Shown here: positions 47,525 through 56,210 of the stretch, one piece after another | Layout of the letters: every line of letters starts with the position of its first letter | Position numbering within the stretch: position 1 is the first letter of the stretch | Origin: Pseudomonadota bacterium | GTDB lineage: Bacteria; Myxococcota; Myxococcia; Myxococcales; Myxococcaceae | Direction: 5' to 3' | Assembly: GCA_023426545.1 (NCBI GenBank) | Contig: JAFAAN010000147.1 | Location: 1 to 64,000 of the forward strand | Length of the DNA: 64,000 nt | The notes under the pieces: generated by a model | The model's database searches: none | What the model was told of the DNA's origin: nothing | The model's input: only the letters and a program-made list of their open reading frames with translations | Position numbers and translations under genes: made by a program

Positions 47525-48200
47525 TGAGGCGCGGGCCGAAGCGGCCTTCATGCGGGGCGACGTCGGCGTGGACGGCGGCGCCACCGAGGAGACGCAGGAC
47601 GAGGCCGAGGTCGAGAAGGGCAAAGCGCGCGAGCAGTTGCTGCGCGGCCGGGCCTACCTGGGCCGTGAGTTCCTCACGTGGCTCCTGTGGCGCACCGAGA
47701 CCGGTGGCCCGCTGGTGGAGGTGGAGGGCGAGGGCGTCAGCGTGCTCTTCATGGGCCGCGTGGTGCTGCGCGGCGTGGCGGGGGAGGTCACGGAGATGAG
47801 CGCCAAGGGCACGCTGGCGCCGTACTCCGAGCAGGTGCGGCACTCGCTGGACCGGGGCCTCCTGGTGGCGCAGGCGCGTCTGCGCTTCACCCACGGGGAG
47901 AAGGAGTTCGAGGCCACGGTCGACTCCGAGTTCCTCGACATCCGCGCGGGCAAGCTGCCGGCGTTGATGAGCGAGGAGGAGGACGACCAGCTCTCCGAGC
48001 GGCTCTTCCTGATGGAGCAGCTCTCCGCCATGGTGGACGCGCTGGTCCAGGACTTCCTGTCGGTGCGCGCGAACAAACGCTGGAGCAAGTCGGTGGTTCC
48101 GGCGATGAAGGAGTGGATGCGCGGCGACGAGCAGGGGGCCGACGCGCTCGCCAAGGCCGCCAGGGCCCGTGGCCGCGACGCCCGCTCGGCGCGAGGCTGA
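47511..48200 (+). CDS. RdgC-associated protein, C-terminal-type half
   Basis: 229 residues from ATG 47511, inside the rdgC-like 3' end. After an acidic leader, YLGREFLTWLLWRTETGG is a segment seen in long RdgC proteins of other deltaproteobacteria. The later part (EVTEMSAKGTLAPYSEQV, LLVAQARLRFTHGEKEFEATVD) has the beta-rich character of the RdgC C-terminal domain, and the end is helical and basic. I infer it works with the upstream protein. It could equally be an independent DUF protein. Confidence 0.65.
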   Translation: MARRDEARAEAAFMRGDVGVDGGATEETQDEAEVEKGKAREQLLRGRAYLGREFLTWLLWRTETGGPLVEVEGEGVSVLFMGRVVLRGVAGEVTEMSAKGTLAPYSEQVRHSLDRGLLVAQARLRFTHGEKEFEATVDSEFLDIRAGKLPALMSEEEDDQLSERLFLMEQLSAMVDALVQDFLSVRANKRWSKSVVPAMKEWMRGDEQGADALAKAARARGRDARSARG

Positions 48201-48215
48201 GCGGAGCCCGGGGCG

Positions 48216-48911
48216 CTACGGGCCGGGATGCGGTGGCGTCCGCCGCCGCACCCAGGCCAGCGCCACGCCTGGCAGCAGCACCATGCCCGCGAAGAGCAGG
48301 AGGAACGACTCCAGCTCCGCGGCGCTGGCGCCCAGCGCGGCGTAGGTCACCGACACGCCGAGGTTGGCCAGGGCGGTCGTGGTGAGGAACGTCCTGGGAG
48401 GCATGCGGCTGGTGCCCGCGAACAGGACGGAGGTCTCCGCGAGCACCGGCACGGCGCGGAACACCAGCAGGAACCAGGGGCCCATCCGCTCAGCGGCGCG
48501 CGCCAGCCTCGCGACCTCCGCGGCGCCCGCCATGCGCCGCAGCGCCGAGGTTCCGGCTCGCGCGCCCAGGACGTAGCCGACGGCGCAGCCCGCCATCATC
48601 CCCAGCCAGGACGTGGCCGCGCCGCCCCAGAAGCCCAGCAGGCCGCCGGCCGCGGTCCCCACCAGGCTGGAGGGCACGGGCAGCACGACGTCTCCCGCTA
48701 GCAGTCCGCCCAGCAGCAGCGCCACCTGCCAGGAGGGAGGTCGTGCGGCGAGGAAGTGCTCCGCCGCCGCTTCCAGGCTGGCGCCGAAGAAGGCGAAGGG
48801 CACCAGGATGCCCGCCAGCAAGAGGCCGCAGAACGCCATCCATCCGGAGAGGGCGCGTCCGGAGGGGCGGCCCGCGTCCGCCGCTGACAGGCCCTGTGTG
48901 GGCTCAGCCAT
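48216..48911 (-). CDS. VTT/DedA-type membrane protein
   Basis: 231 residues from ATG 48911, which overlaps the GAF gene stop by 8 bp. Six or so hydrophobic helices include the family core VVLPVPSSLVGTAAGGLLGF and the glycine-rich GMMAGCAVGYVLGARAG, typical of SNARE-associated/VTT (DedA, TVP38-like) transporters, some of which flip lipids. The conserved proline and the RAVPVLAETS motif (R and P in the re-entrant loop) are present. Coupled to the GAF protein, probably in a small operon. Confidence 0.88.
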   Translation of the reverse strand: MAEPTQGLSAADAGRPSGRALSGWMAFCGLLLAGILVPFAFFGASLEAAAEHFLAARPPSWQVALLLGGLLAGDVVLPVPSSLVGTAAGGLLGFWGGAATSWLGMMAGCAVGYVLGARAGTSALRRMAGAAEVARLARAAERMGPWFLLVFRAVPVLAETSVLFAGTSRMPPRTFLTTTALANLGVSVTYAALGASAAELESFLLLFAGMVLLPGVALAWVRRRTPPHPGP

Positions 48912-49329
48912 CCGCGAGCGGCAGCCGGGCCGCCGCGGCCATGAGGGAGGTCTCGCGGTCGATGGCCAGCGCACCTTCCTCCGCGAAGGCGATGCCCACC
49001 ACGGCGCGGACGCGGCCCGTCGCGTCGAGCACGGGCAGCGCCACGGCCGCGCGCGCGTCCACCGCCTTCGCCCCCGGCTTGATGTCCGAGGAGGGGTCCT
49101 CCTTGATGTTGCAGGTCTGCACGGGCGCCTTGCGCACCTGGGCGAGCCCGGCCATCCCCTTGCCGTGCGGCACGTGCTTCACGGCCGTCATCAGCGGCTG
49201 CGGGATGTTGAGGGCCGCCACGAGGTAGAGGTCGTCTCCTCGCTGGAGGTGGATGGTGCCGGCGGTGGCGCCGTGTTCGCTGGCGAACGACTCCAGCCAC
49301 GACTGATAGGGCGTGCTTTTCTCGTTCAT
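48904..49329 (-). CDS. GAF-domain protein
   Basis: 141 residues, one single GAF domain (about 5-135) with VKHVPHGKGMAGLAQV, a conserved ARAAVALPVLDATG and EGALAIDRETSLMAAAA. There is no kinase or output domain, so it is a ligand- or redox-sensing adaptor or a stand-alone enzyme-like GAF. The internal cysteine in VQTCNIKEDP could be a sensor. It overlaps the VTT gene downstream by 8 bp. Start ATG 49329. Confidence 0.85.
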   Translation of the reverse strand: MNEKSTPYQSWLESFASEHGATAGTIHLQRGDDLYLVAALNIPQPLMTAVKHVPHGKGMAGLAQVRKAPVQTCNIKEDPSSDIKPGAKAVDARAAVALPVLDATGRVRAVVGIAFAEEGALAIDRETSLMAAAARLPLADG

Positions 49330-49538
49330 GGCGCCCTCGACTGTGCGCCCCCGTTTCTCCCGCAGTCAACGCGGGCCGGCCACGCGGTCCGTGTGGGGCG
49401 TCCATGTTCATCCGACAGTCGACGGTTGGTGGCTGTTCGGGGGCACCCAGCCCTGGCGCCCGTGCACGATGGGGGCGTGGCATATCCTCCGGAGGTCGCC
49501 GGACGTCCCTTGCACGATTTCCTTCTGGTGCCCGGCTG

Positions 49539-51740
49539 ATGAAGGCGCGCTCGCTTCGCTTCTACCTGGGATGGCTTGCGTTCGGTCTGTTCGTGCCGCT
49601 CGTGTTCTTCGCGGCGGGCGTGGTGGACCGCTTCGCGGACTCGCAGCGTGACGCCCGCGCCCAGGGCATGCGTGAGACGGCCCGCGCGCTGGCGCTCGTG
49701 GTGGACCGCGAGCTGGGGCAGTCCATCCGCGCGCTGGAGGTGCTCGCGCACTCGGCCGCGCTGGCGGAGGGTGACTTGAAGTCCTTCCATGCCACGTGCC
49801 TGTCGGTGGTGCGGACCCAGGAGCCGTGGGGCTCGCTCTCCCTGCTGGACCTGAAGGGGAGGACGGTGCTCACCACCGAGCAGCCCTTCGGGATGGACCT
49901 GGCCGCGCGGGTGGATGAACGGCCCTACGTGCGCGAGGTCGTGGAGACGGGGCGGCCCATCGTCTCCGACTTCCCCTATCAGCGCCTCCAGGGTCCGCCC
50001 ACGGTGGTGGTGGCGATGCCGGTGAGCCGCCGGGGCGTGCTCACCGGCGTGCTGGTGGCCACGTACTCCATGAAGCACTTCGACCGGCTCTGGGACGAGC
50101 AGCGCATCTTCGGGGAGTGGGTGGGCACGCTCGTGGACGAGGAGGGCATCATCCTCTCGCGCAGCCGGGGCCGCGGCCGCTTCGTCGGCATGAAGGCCCG
50201 GTCCGAGTCCGTCGAGAGGATTCGCGCCGCCCGGGAGGGGTTCTTCGCGTCGCGGACGGTGGACGGGGTGAAGTCGTATGTGGCGTTCGCGCGCCTGCAG
50301 CTCGTCCCCTGGACGGTGTCGTTCTCGGGGCCGCGCGCGGCGTTCACGTCGTCGTTGACCCCATCGCTGCTCGCGCTGTTCGTCGCGGGGCTGGGGTGTT
50401 GTGCCATCGCCGCGGTGTGGGCCACCTGGGTGGGGCGCCGCATCACCCAGCCGCTGCGCGCATTGGCCCGCGCGGCCCGGGAGCGCCCGGACTCGCCCGA
50501 TGCCTTCACCAACGTGGGCTCCACGGGCATCTCCGAGCTGGAGGACCTGCGGGCCACGCTCGCGCTCACCGCGGCCATGGTGACGGAGCGCGAAGAGGCG
50601 CTGCGCACGAAGATGACGGAGGCGGAGGCGGCCAACCTCGCCAAGGACCAGTTCCTGGCGATGCTGGGGCACGAGCTGCGCAACCCGCTGTCCGCCATCA
50701 CCAGCGGTGTGAAGGTGCTGTCGGTGGCGGGCGACGCCGCGCGCCGTGAGCGGGCACGCGCCCTGGTGGAGCGGCAGGCCTTCCATCTGGCGCGGCTGGT
50801 GGATGACCTGCTCGACGTGGAGCGCGTGAGCAGCGGCCGCATCCTGCTCCAGAAGCGCGTCATCGACCTGTCGGACTGCGCGCGCCGCGCCGTCGCCGCG
50901 CTGGAGGCCTCCGGGAAGACGCCGGCGCATCAGGTCGAAGTGGACGCCGCGCCCGCGTGGGTGGAAGGCGACGAGAGCCGTCTGGAGCAGGTGGCCACGA
51001 ACCTGGTGTCCAACGCGCTCAAGTACACGCCGCCGGGCGGTCGCGTCCGCGTCGTGACGCGTGAGGCGCCCGACCACGCGGTGCTGGAGGTCTCCGACAC
51101 GGGGGACGGCCTGTCGCCGGAGCTGCGGGAGCGGGTGTTCGAACTCTTCTTCCAGGCGGACCGCACGCTGGACCGGGCCCAGGGAGGGCTGGGCATTGGT
51201 CTCACGTTGGTGAAGCGGCTGGTGGAGCTGCATGGTGGCACGGTGCAGGCGTACAGCGACGGCCCGGCGAAGGGCAGCACCTTCACGGTGCGGCTGCCTC
51301 GGGGGCACGTGGCGCAGCCCCCCGCGCTCCCCGCGCGCTCACCGGAGCCCGCCACGGGACGGCACGTGCTCCTCGTGGATGACCACGCCGACAGCCGCAT
51401 GCTCGTCCGGGAACTGCTGGAGCTGGAGGGGCACACCGTCAGCGAGGCGGAGGACGGCCCCTCCGGGCTCGCCAGGGCGCGGGAGCTGCGCCCCGAGGTG
51501 GTCCTGCTCGACATCGGCCTGCCGGGCCTGGACGGTTACGAGGTGGCGCGAGCGCTGCGGTCCACGGAGGAGGGACGCGACCTGGTGCTCATCGCGGTGA
51601 CGGGGTACGGACTGGACGAGGACCGGCGCAAGGCCCTGGAGGCAGGCTTCGACGAGCACCTGGTGAAGCCGGTGGACCTCACGCGGATGCGCGAGCTGCT
51701 CCTGTTGCGCAAGGACGCCCCCCGCGCTCAGTCCACATAG
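49539..51740 (+). CDS. Hybrid sensor histidine kinase/response regulator
   Basis: 733 residues from ATG 49539; the frame from 49404 precedes it without a signal. Membrane helix 1 (about 9-30) and helix 2 (about 272-295) enclose a periplasmic dCache-like sensor domain. A HAMP-like linker and a coiled coil lead to HisKA with the phospho-accepting histidine in MLGHELRNPLSAI. The ATPase domain has NLVSNALKYTPPGG, VSDTGDGL and GGLGIGLTLVKRL, and the C-terminal receiver has VLLVDDHADS, aspartate in LLDIGLPGLDG and lysine in HLVKPVD. No DNA-binding output, so the signal must pass to a partner. The last 13 bp overlap the convergent secreted-protein gene. Confidence 0.95.
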   Translation: MKARSLRFYLGWLAFGLFVPLVFFAAGVVDRFADSQRDARAQGMRETARALALVVDRELGQSIRALEVLAHSAALAEGDLKSFHATCLSVVRTQEPWGSLSLLDLKGRTVLTTEQPFGMDLAARVDERPYVREVVETGRPIVSDFPYQRLQGPPTVVVAMPVSRRGVLTGVLVATYSMKHFDRLWDEQRIFGEWVGTLVDEEGIILSRSRGRGRFVGMKARSESVERIRAAREGFFASRTVDGVKSYVAFARLQLVPWTVSFSGPRAAFTSSLTPSLLALFVAGLGCCAIAAVWATWVGRRITQPLRALARAARERPDSPDAFTNVGSTGISELEDLRATLALTAAMVTEREEALRTKMTEAEAANLAKDQFLAMLGHELRNPLSAITSGVKVLSVAGDAARRERARALVERQAFHLARLVDDLLDVERVSSGRILLQKRVIDLSDCARRAVAALEASGKTPAHQVEVDAAPAWVEGDESRLEQVATNLVSNALKYTPPGGRVRVVTREAPDHAVLEVSDTGDGLSPELRERVFELFFQADRTLDRAQGGLGIGLTLVKRLVELHGGTVQAYSDGPAKGSTFTVRLPRGHVAQPPALPARSPEPATGRHVLLVDDHADSRMLVRELLELEGHTVSEAEDGPSGLARARELRPEVVLLDIGLPGLDGYEVARALRSTEEGRDLVLIAVTGYGLDEDRRKALEAGFDEHLVKPVDLTRMRELLLLRKDAPRAQST

Positions 51741-52129
51741 CCAGGGCAGTAGAGAATCGCGGGCTGGCACAGCTGCACCACGCGCCAGGAGTCCGCGAAC
51801 GTCTGCTGTCGCGCCTGGATGTAGCAACCCGCGGGGTCCTCATCGGGCGCGGCGAACTGGCAGAGCTGGACGGCCTGGCCCTGGGTGAGAGAGCCCTCGT
51901 CCTGAGCACGCAGGAAGCAGTCGGCGGGGGCCGCGGAGCGGGCGCCCCGGCAGAGCTGCGTGGCCGAGGAGTCGTCGAGCCCGCCATCCGTCGCGCGCTG
52001 GTAGCAGGACACCTGCGGCGCCGGGGCCTGGGCGGCGGCCGTAGTCAGGGGCGCCGCGGTCGTGCCGAGCGCGACGGTCAGGCGGGCCAACGGACGAAAG
52101 AGCCGGGACGTCCCACTGCCTGTCTTCAT
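51728..52129 (-). CDS. Small secreted protein with three Cys repeats
   Basis: 133 residues. A signal sequence ends near AAAQAP, and the mature protein consists of three tandem units of about 28 residues, each starting CYQRA, CFLRA or CYIQA and ending QLC: CYQRATDG...ATQLC, CFLRAQDEG...AVQLC, CYIQARQQ...VVQLC, plus an extra cysteine pair. Presumably disulfide-stabilised. I know no family with a proven role. The 3' end overlaps the hybrid kinase gene by 13 bp. The 5' leader carries alternating complementary elements (52188-52230). Confidence 0.8.
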   Translation of the reverse strand: MKTGSGTSRLFRPLARLTVALGTTAAPLTTAAAQAPAPQVSCYQRATDGGLDDSSATQLCRGARSAAPADCFLRAQDEGSLTQGQAVQLCQFAAPDEDPAGCYIQARQQTFADSWRVVQLCQPAILYCPGYVD

Positions 52130-52415
52130 GGAGCCTCCTTCCCAGGCAATCTAGGCGCCCGGGCGCGGCGAGGGCGGCCCCCGGCTGCTGCTCCGCCCCG
52201 GGACGGAGCAGGAGGGCAGGGCCTGCTCCGCAGCCCTGGTCATGCCCCGTGAGTGTCCGGTGGTGGGGCGTGTCCGAGTCGAGACGTCCACGGTGCGAGG
52301 TGTTGGCGCACTTCATGACGAGGGGGCCGCGCGCGGTCCAGCATCCGGCAGACGCGGGCTCGGACACGAGGGCAGGCCCCTGGCATTCGGCCCCACCTCG
52401 GACCACCGCTTCGCC
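52130..52415. promoter_or_regulatory. Divergent region between secreted Cys-repeat and dehydrogenase genes
   Basis: 286 bp with no supported gene. It must hold both promoters. The only structure seen is the repeat set at 52188-52230; promoter boxes are not obvious. Confidence 0.45.
52188..52230. promoter_or_regulatory. Alternating complementary repeats between divergent genes
   Basis: CTGCTCCG (52188-52195), CGGAGCAG (52204-52211) and CTGCTCCG (52223-52230) form three elements. The middle one can pair with either neighbour (8 bp or 9 bp), giving two mutually exclusive stems. It lies 59-101 nt upstream of the secreted Cys-repeat gene on the minus strand and about 185-228 nt upstream of the sugar dehydrogenase gene. 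Either an attenuator-like leader or a cluster of protein-binding half-sites. Confidence 0.4.
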
Positions 52416-54725
52416 ATGAAACAACGACGTCCGTCACTCGTGTTGCTGCTGAGCCTGGTGGCGCTCGCGATGGGCCTGCTCGGCATCTCGCTCGCGTGTC
52501 CTGGCGCCTCGGGGGGCCCGGGCGCCGAGCCGGGGGGGGACCCTGACATCCTCGACCCCACGGGCGACGCTGGCACGGATGGAGATGGAGGCTCGCCGCA
52601 GGCGGGGGGGCCCGATGGCGGCTCAGATGGAGGCTCCGATGCCCAGTCGCTCTTCGGGCTCGACATGCGGCCCGCCAACCCCACGTGTGTCGCGCCTCCC
52701 CGCCCCGCGGACCCGGCGGGGGCGACGCTCGAGCGCGCCTTTCCCGAGCTGAGCTTCAAGCAGCCGGTGTTCGCGCTCCAGGCCCCTGGGGACAGCAGCC
52801 GCATCTACGTGGTGGAGCGGGGCGGGCAGGTGCATGTCATCGACCCGAGCGTCACGCCCGTGACGCGCTCGGTGTTCATCGACATCTCCGACCGGGTCAC
52901 CGCGGAGTATGACGAGACGGGCCTGCTCGGCATGGCCTTCCACCCGGACTTCGCCACCAACGGGCAGGTGTTCCTCTCCTATGTGGGCGACTCCGAGACC
53001 GGAGGGCTTCGCTCGTCCATCGTCCGCTTCCGCAGCACCGACGGCGGCGCCACGCTGGACCCGGCGAGCGCGGAGGTCGTGCTCGAATATGCCCAACCCT
53101 TCTCGTTCCACAACGGCGGGCACCTCGCCTTCGGCCCGGATCGCTTCCTCTACTTTGCCTTCGGCGACGGCGGCGGCCGCATGGACCCGAAGAAGACGGC
53201 CCAGAATCCCGAGGAGCTGTTGGGGAAGATGCTGCGCCTCGACGTGGACGGGGCGCGGCCCTATGCCATCCCCCCCACCAACCCCTATGCGACGGCCGGC
53301 GGCCGGAAGGAGATCTACGCCACCGGCTTCCGCAACCCGTGGCGCTGGAGCTTCGACCGGGACACCGGCGCGCTCTGGCTGGGGGACGTGGGCGAAAAGC
53401 TCCTCGAAGAAATCGACCGCGTCGAGCTGGGCGGCAACTACGGCTGGAGCATCCTGGAGGGGACCGAGTGCGTGGGCGGCGGCCGGTGTACCACCACGGG
53501 GCTGACGGCGCCCGTGGCCACCTACGGCCGTGGTGAGGGCGTCTCCGTCACGGGCGGCTACGTGTACCGGGGCACCGCCGTGCCGACGCTCGTCGGTAAG
53601 TATGTCTTCGGTGACTTCGGCTCGGGCCGTGTCTGGACGCTGCCGGGAGATGCCGTGCCGGGCGGCGGCGCGAAGCCGGAGCTGCTGTTCACCACCACGC
53701 TCGCCATCTCCTCGTTCGCGGAGATGAACGACGGCGAGCTGCTGGTGGTGGACTTCGCCGGAGGCGGCCTGCACCGCATCATCGCCTCGCTGCCCGCGGC
53801 GCCGGGGAGCGAGGCGTTCCCCACGCTCCTGTCCGCCACCGGCTGCGCGGACCCGCTGGACGTGAAGCGGCCCTCCGCGGGGCTCATCCCCTATGGCGTG
53901 AATGCTCCGCTCTGGTCGGACGGGGCGCAGAAGGAGCGCTTCATCGGGGTGCCGGACGGCACGTCGCTGTCGGTGGGGCCGGAGGGTGTCCTGGAGGCAC
54001 CTCCCGGCACCGTGGCGGTGAAGACGTTCATGGTCGGCGGCCGCCTCGTGGAGACGCGGCTCTTCATGCGCCACCCAGACGGCATCTGGGCGGGCTACAC
54101 GTACGAGTGGAACGACGCGGGCACGGATGCGGTGCTGCTGGAGACGGGCAAGGTGAAGACGGTGGGCACCCAGACCTGGACCTATCCCAGCCGGGGCGAG
54201 TGCATGCAGTGTCACACCGCCGCCGCGGGGTTCCTGCTCGGCTTGGAGGTGGCCCAGCTCAACCGCGACTTCGAGTACCCCGGAGCGCGCGTGGCCTCGC
54301 AGCTCGGAACGCTGGCGCACATCGGCGTGCTGACGTTGCCCTCCGCGGTGGATCAGCTCCCCCGGATGCCGGCCTACGACGGTCCGGAGCCCGTGGAGGC
54401 GCGGGCGCGGGCGTACCTCCATGTGAACTGCGCCGTCTGTCACCGGCCCAATGGCCTGGGGCGGGGGGACCTGGACCTGCGTTACGCCACGTCCGTGCCG
54501 GGCATGAAGGTCTGCGGCGTGGCCCCGCAGCACGGCGAGCTGGGCATCGCGGGGGCCCTGCTCATCGCGCCGGGAGACCCCTCGAAGTCGGTGCTGGCGC
54601 GGCGCATGCACTCGCTCTCGACGCCACGCATGCCGCCGCTCGCCACCGCCATCATCGACAAGGAGGGCACGGCACTGGTCGACGGCTGGATTACCTCCAT
54701 GCCGACGTGCCCCGCGGGGCCCTGA
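52416..54725 (+). CDS. Secreted sugar dehydrogenase (GSDH) fused to a two-heme c-type cytochrome-like region
   Basis: 769 residues from ATG 52416. After a lipoprotein-like signal (ISLAC), a Gly/Asp/Ser-rich linker is followed by a beta-propeller of the glucose/sorbosone dehydrogenase (PQQ-type) family: YDETGLLGMAFHPDF, HNGGHLAFGPD, FGDGGGRMDP, ATGFRNPWRWSFD and GGNYGWSILEG. The C-terminal third has heme-attachment motifs CMQCH and CAVCH. This fits a quinoprotein dehydrogenase that passes electrons within the same chain. The substrate is a sugar or other aldose by family; PQQ binding is not proven. The convergent EEP gene ends 23 bp away. Confidence 0.9.
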   Translation: MKQRRPSLVLLLSLVALAMGLLGISLACPGASGGPGAEPGGDPDILDPTGDAGTDGDGGSPQAGGPDGGSDGGSDAQSLFGLDMRPANPTCVAPPRPADPAGATLERAFPELSFKQPVFALQAPGDSSRIYVVERGGQVHVIDPSVTPVTRSVFIDISDRVTAEYDETGLLGMAFHPDFATNGQVFLSYVGDSETGGLRSSIVRFRSTDGGATLDPASAEVVLEYAQPFSFHNGGHLAFGPDRFLYFAFGDGGGRMDPKKTAQNPEELLGKMLRLDVDGARPYAIPPTNPYATAGGRKEIYATGFRNPWRWSFDRDTGALWLGDVGEKLLEEIDRVELGGNYGWSILEGTECVGGGRCTTTGLTAPVATYGRGEGVSVTGGYVYRGTAVPTLVGKYVFGDFGSGRVWTLPGDAVPGGGAKPELLFTTTLAISSFAEMNDGELLVVDFAGGGLHRIIASLPAAPGSEAFPTLLSATGCADPLDVKRPSAGLIPYGVNAPLWSDGAQKERFIGVPDGTSLSVGPEGVLEAPPGTVAVKTFMVGGRLVETRLFMRHPDGIWAGYTYEWNDAGTDAVLLETGKVKTVGTQTWTYPSRGECMQCHTAAAGFLLGLEVAQLNRDFEYPGARVASQLGTLAHIGVLTLPSAVDQLPRMPAYDGPEPVEARARAYLHVNCAVCHRPNGLGRGDLDLRYATSVPGMKVCGVAPQHGELGIAGALLIAPGDPSKSVLARRMHSLSTPRMPPLATAIIDKEGTALVDGWITSMPTCPAGP

Positions 54726-54748
54726 GCCGGGACGGGGGGACAGGCACC

Positions 54749-56032
54749 TCAGGTGGGCTGCTGGACGGTCTCCGCCGTGGGCTTGCCGTCCTTCCGCGCG
54801 GGTGAGCGCACGTCGAAGTGGGCAATCACGGGCTGGTGGTCCGACGCCTCGGTGCTGCGGTCCACCTCGAAGAGGCGGGGGGCCAGCCCGGGACTGGCAT
54901 ACAGGTTGTCGAAGCGCTTGCCTGTCGCGGGCACCACGCCGTTCTCGTCCGGCTGCGACGTGAGGGTGGCGCTGTCGGCGACGTCCTGGAGCCGCAGCCA
55001 GTGCTCGCTGCCGCGCTTCACCCGGCCGGAGCGCAGCTCCGCGCACGCCTGCTTCGGCGTCATCAGCGAGCCATCCGGCAGCCGCACCTGCGCGGTGGTG
55101 GCATGGGCGATGGTCTCCGGTAGGCCCGCTTCCAGCACGTGCAGCTCGTGCCGCAGCCGCGGGTCCGCGATGTTGCCCACGCCCCGGTCGCCCACGCTGG
55201 CGTGGGGCTCGCCGTAGCGGACCTCGTACTCCTCCACCGTGTCGGTGTCGTCATACGTCTTGAGGTGCGCCATCAGCCAGGAGCCGCCCCGCTTGATGGC
55301 GGTGTTGGCGTTGAAGTCGCCCAGCACCACCGCGTGCGTCACCTCGCGCTGGTGCAGCAGCGCGTTGAGCTGCCGGAGGTTGCGCGCGTTGATGGCGGAG
55401 TCGCCCAGCGTGTGGTGCACGTTGTAGAGGGCGACGGGGTGCCCCTCCACCTCCAGCCGCACGTACAGCGCGCCCCGGTCCTCGGGAATCTCACAGGGGT
55501 CTCCGCCGCGCCGCATGATGGCGGCGTCGCGCTCGGCGTCGGGCGTGATGTACGTGAAGTGCGCCGCGTCGATGAGCGGGTGCCGGGTGAGGAAGGCCTT
55601 GCCGTTCAGCAGGCGCGCCCCCGGGCCCCCGTCATGCCCCTGGTAGGCCAGGTGGAAGCCGTAGCGCTCCGCCAGCAGCACCGAGACCGGGACGTTGGCC
55701 TCCTGCAACCCGAGCACGTCCGGCAGCCGGCCCCAGGCCTCGAGCACGTCGAAGTACCGTAGCAGGGCCTCGAGGTGCTTTCCGCCGAGCAGGATGTTGT
55801 ACGTCATCACCGTGAGCCCCGGCCCTCGGGGCATGCGCGCCGCGGTGTTCCGGACGAGGAGCGTGCGTCCGTCGCCGAGCGCCCGTTCCGTCCGGGGCAG
55901 GGGCACGGAGGCGAAGTCGGGAGGGGCAACGGTGGCTTCGCGCCGTGGAAGGCGCTCTTGTGGCCCGTACGCCATGCGGCCGAGCAGGGGGCCGACCCCT
56001 GGCAGGTGCTCCAGCATCTCCGGGACCTTCAT
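54749..56032 (-). CDS. Endonuclease/exonuclease/phosphatase-family protein
   Basis: 427 residues from ATG 56032 with AGGAGG five bases upstream. The EEP fold is clear: MTYNILLGG near residue 75, the metal-binding LGLQEAN, catalytic VHHTLGDSAIN, GDFNAN and C-terminal SDHQPVIAHF. Such enzymes cleave phosphodiesters in DNA, RNA or phospholipids. There is no signal peptide, so it may act in the cytosol. The substrate is not predictable. Confidence 0.9.
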   Translation of the reverse strand: MKVPEMLEHLPGVGPLLGRMAYGPQERLPRREATVAPPDFASVPLPRTERALGDGRTLLVRNTAARMPRGPGLTVMTYNILLGGKHLEALLRYFDVLEAWGRLPDVLGLQEANVPVSVLLAERYGFHLAYQGHDGGPGARLLNGKAFLTRHPLIDAAHFTYITPDAERDAAIMRRGGDPCEIPEDRGALYVRLEVEGHPVALYNVHHTLGDSAINARNLRQLNALLHQREVTHAVVLGDFNANTAIKRGGSWLMAHLKTYDDTDTVEEYEVRYGEPHASVGDRGVGNIADPRLRHELHVLEAGLPETIAHATTAQVRLPDGSLMTPKQACAELRSGRVKRGSEHWLRLQDVADSATLTSQPDENGVVPATGKRFDNLYASPGLAPRLFEVDRSTEASDHQPVIAHFDVRSPARKDGKPTAETVQQPT

Positions 56033-56210
56033 CCGACCTCCTTCTTCCCCCAAGTTCGTTGCTCACCCTCCCCATGGCCAGGGGCCTCCCGGGGAATGGA
56101 GGGCTGGCAGGGCGATTCCGTTCGGATGCGGGGGAAGCGGCGGTCCAACCACACCGCAGGGCGCCCGCCGGGCAAGAAAGCCTGGGCGGGCCTGTGGTTG
56201 AATACCGGAC

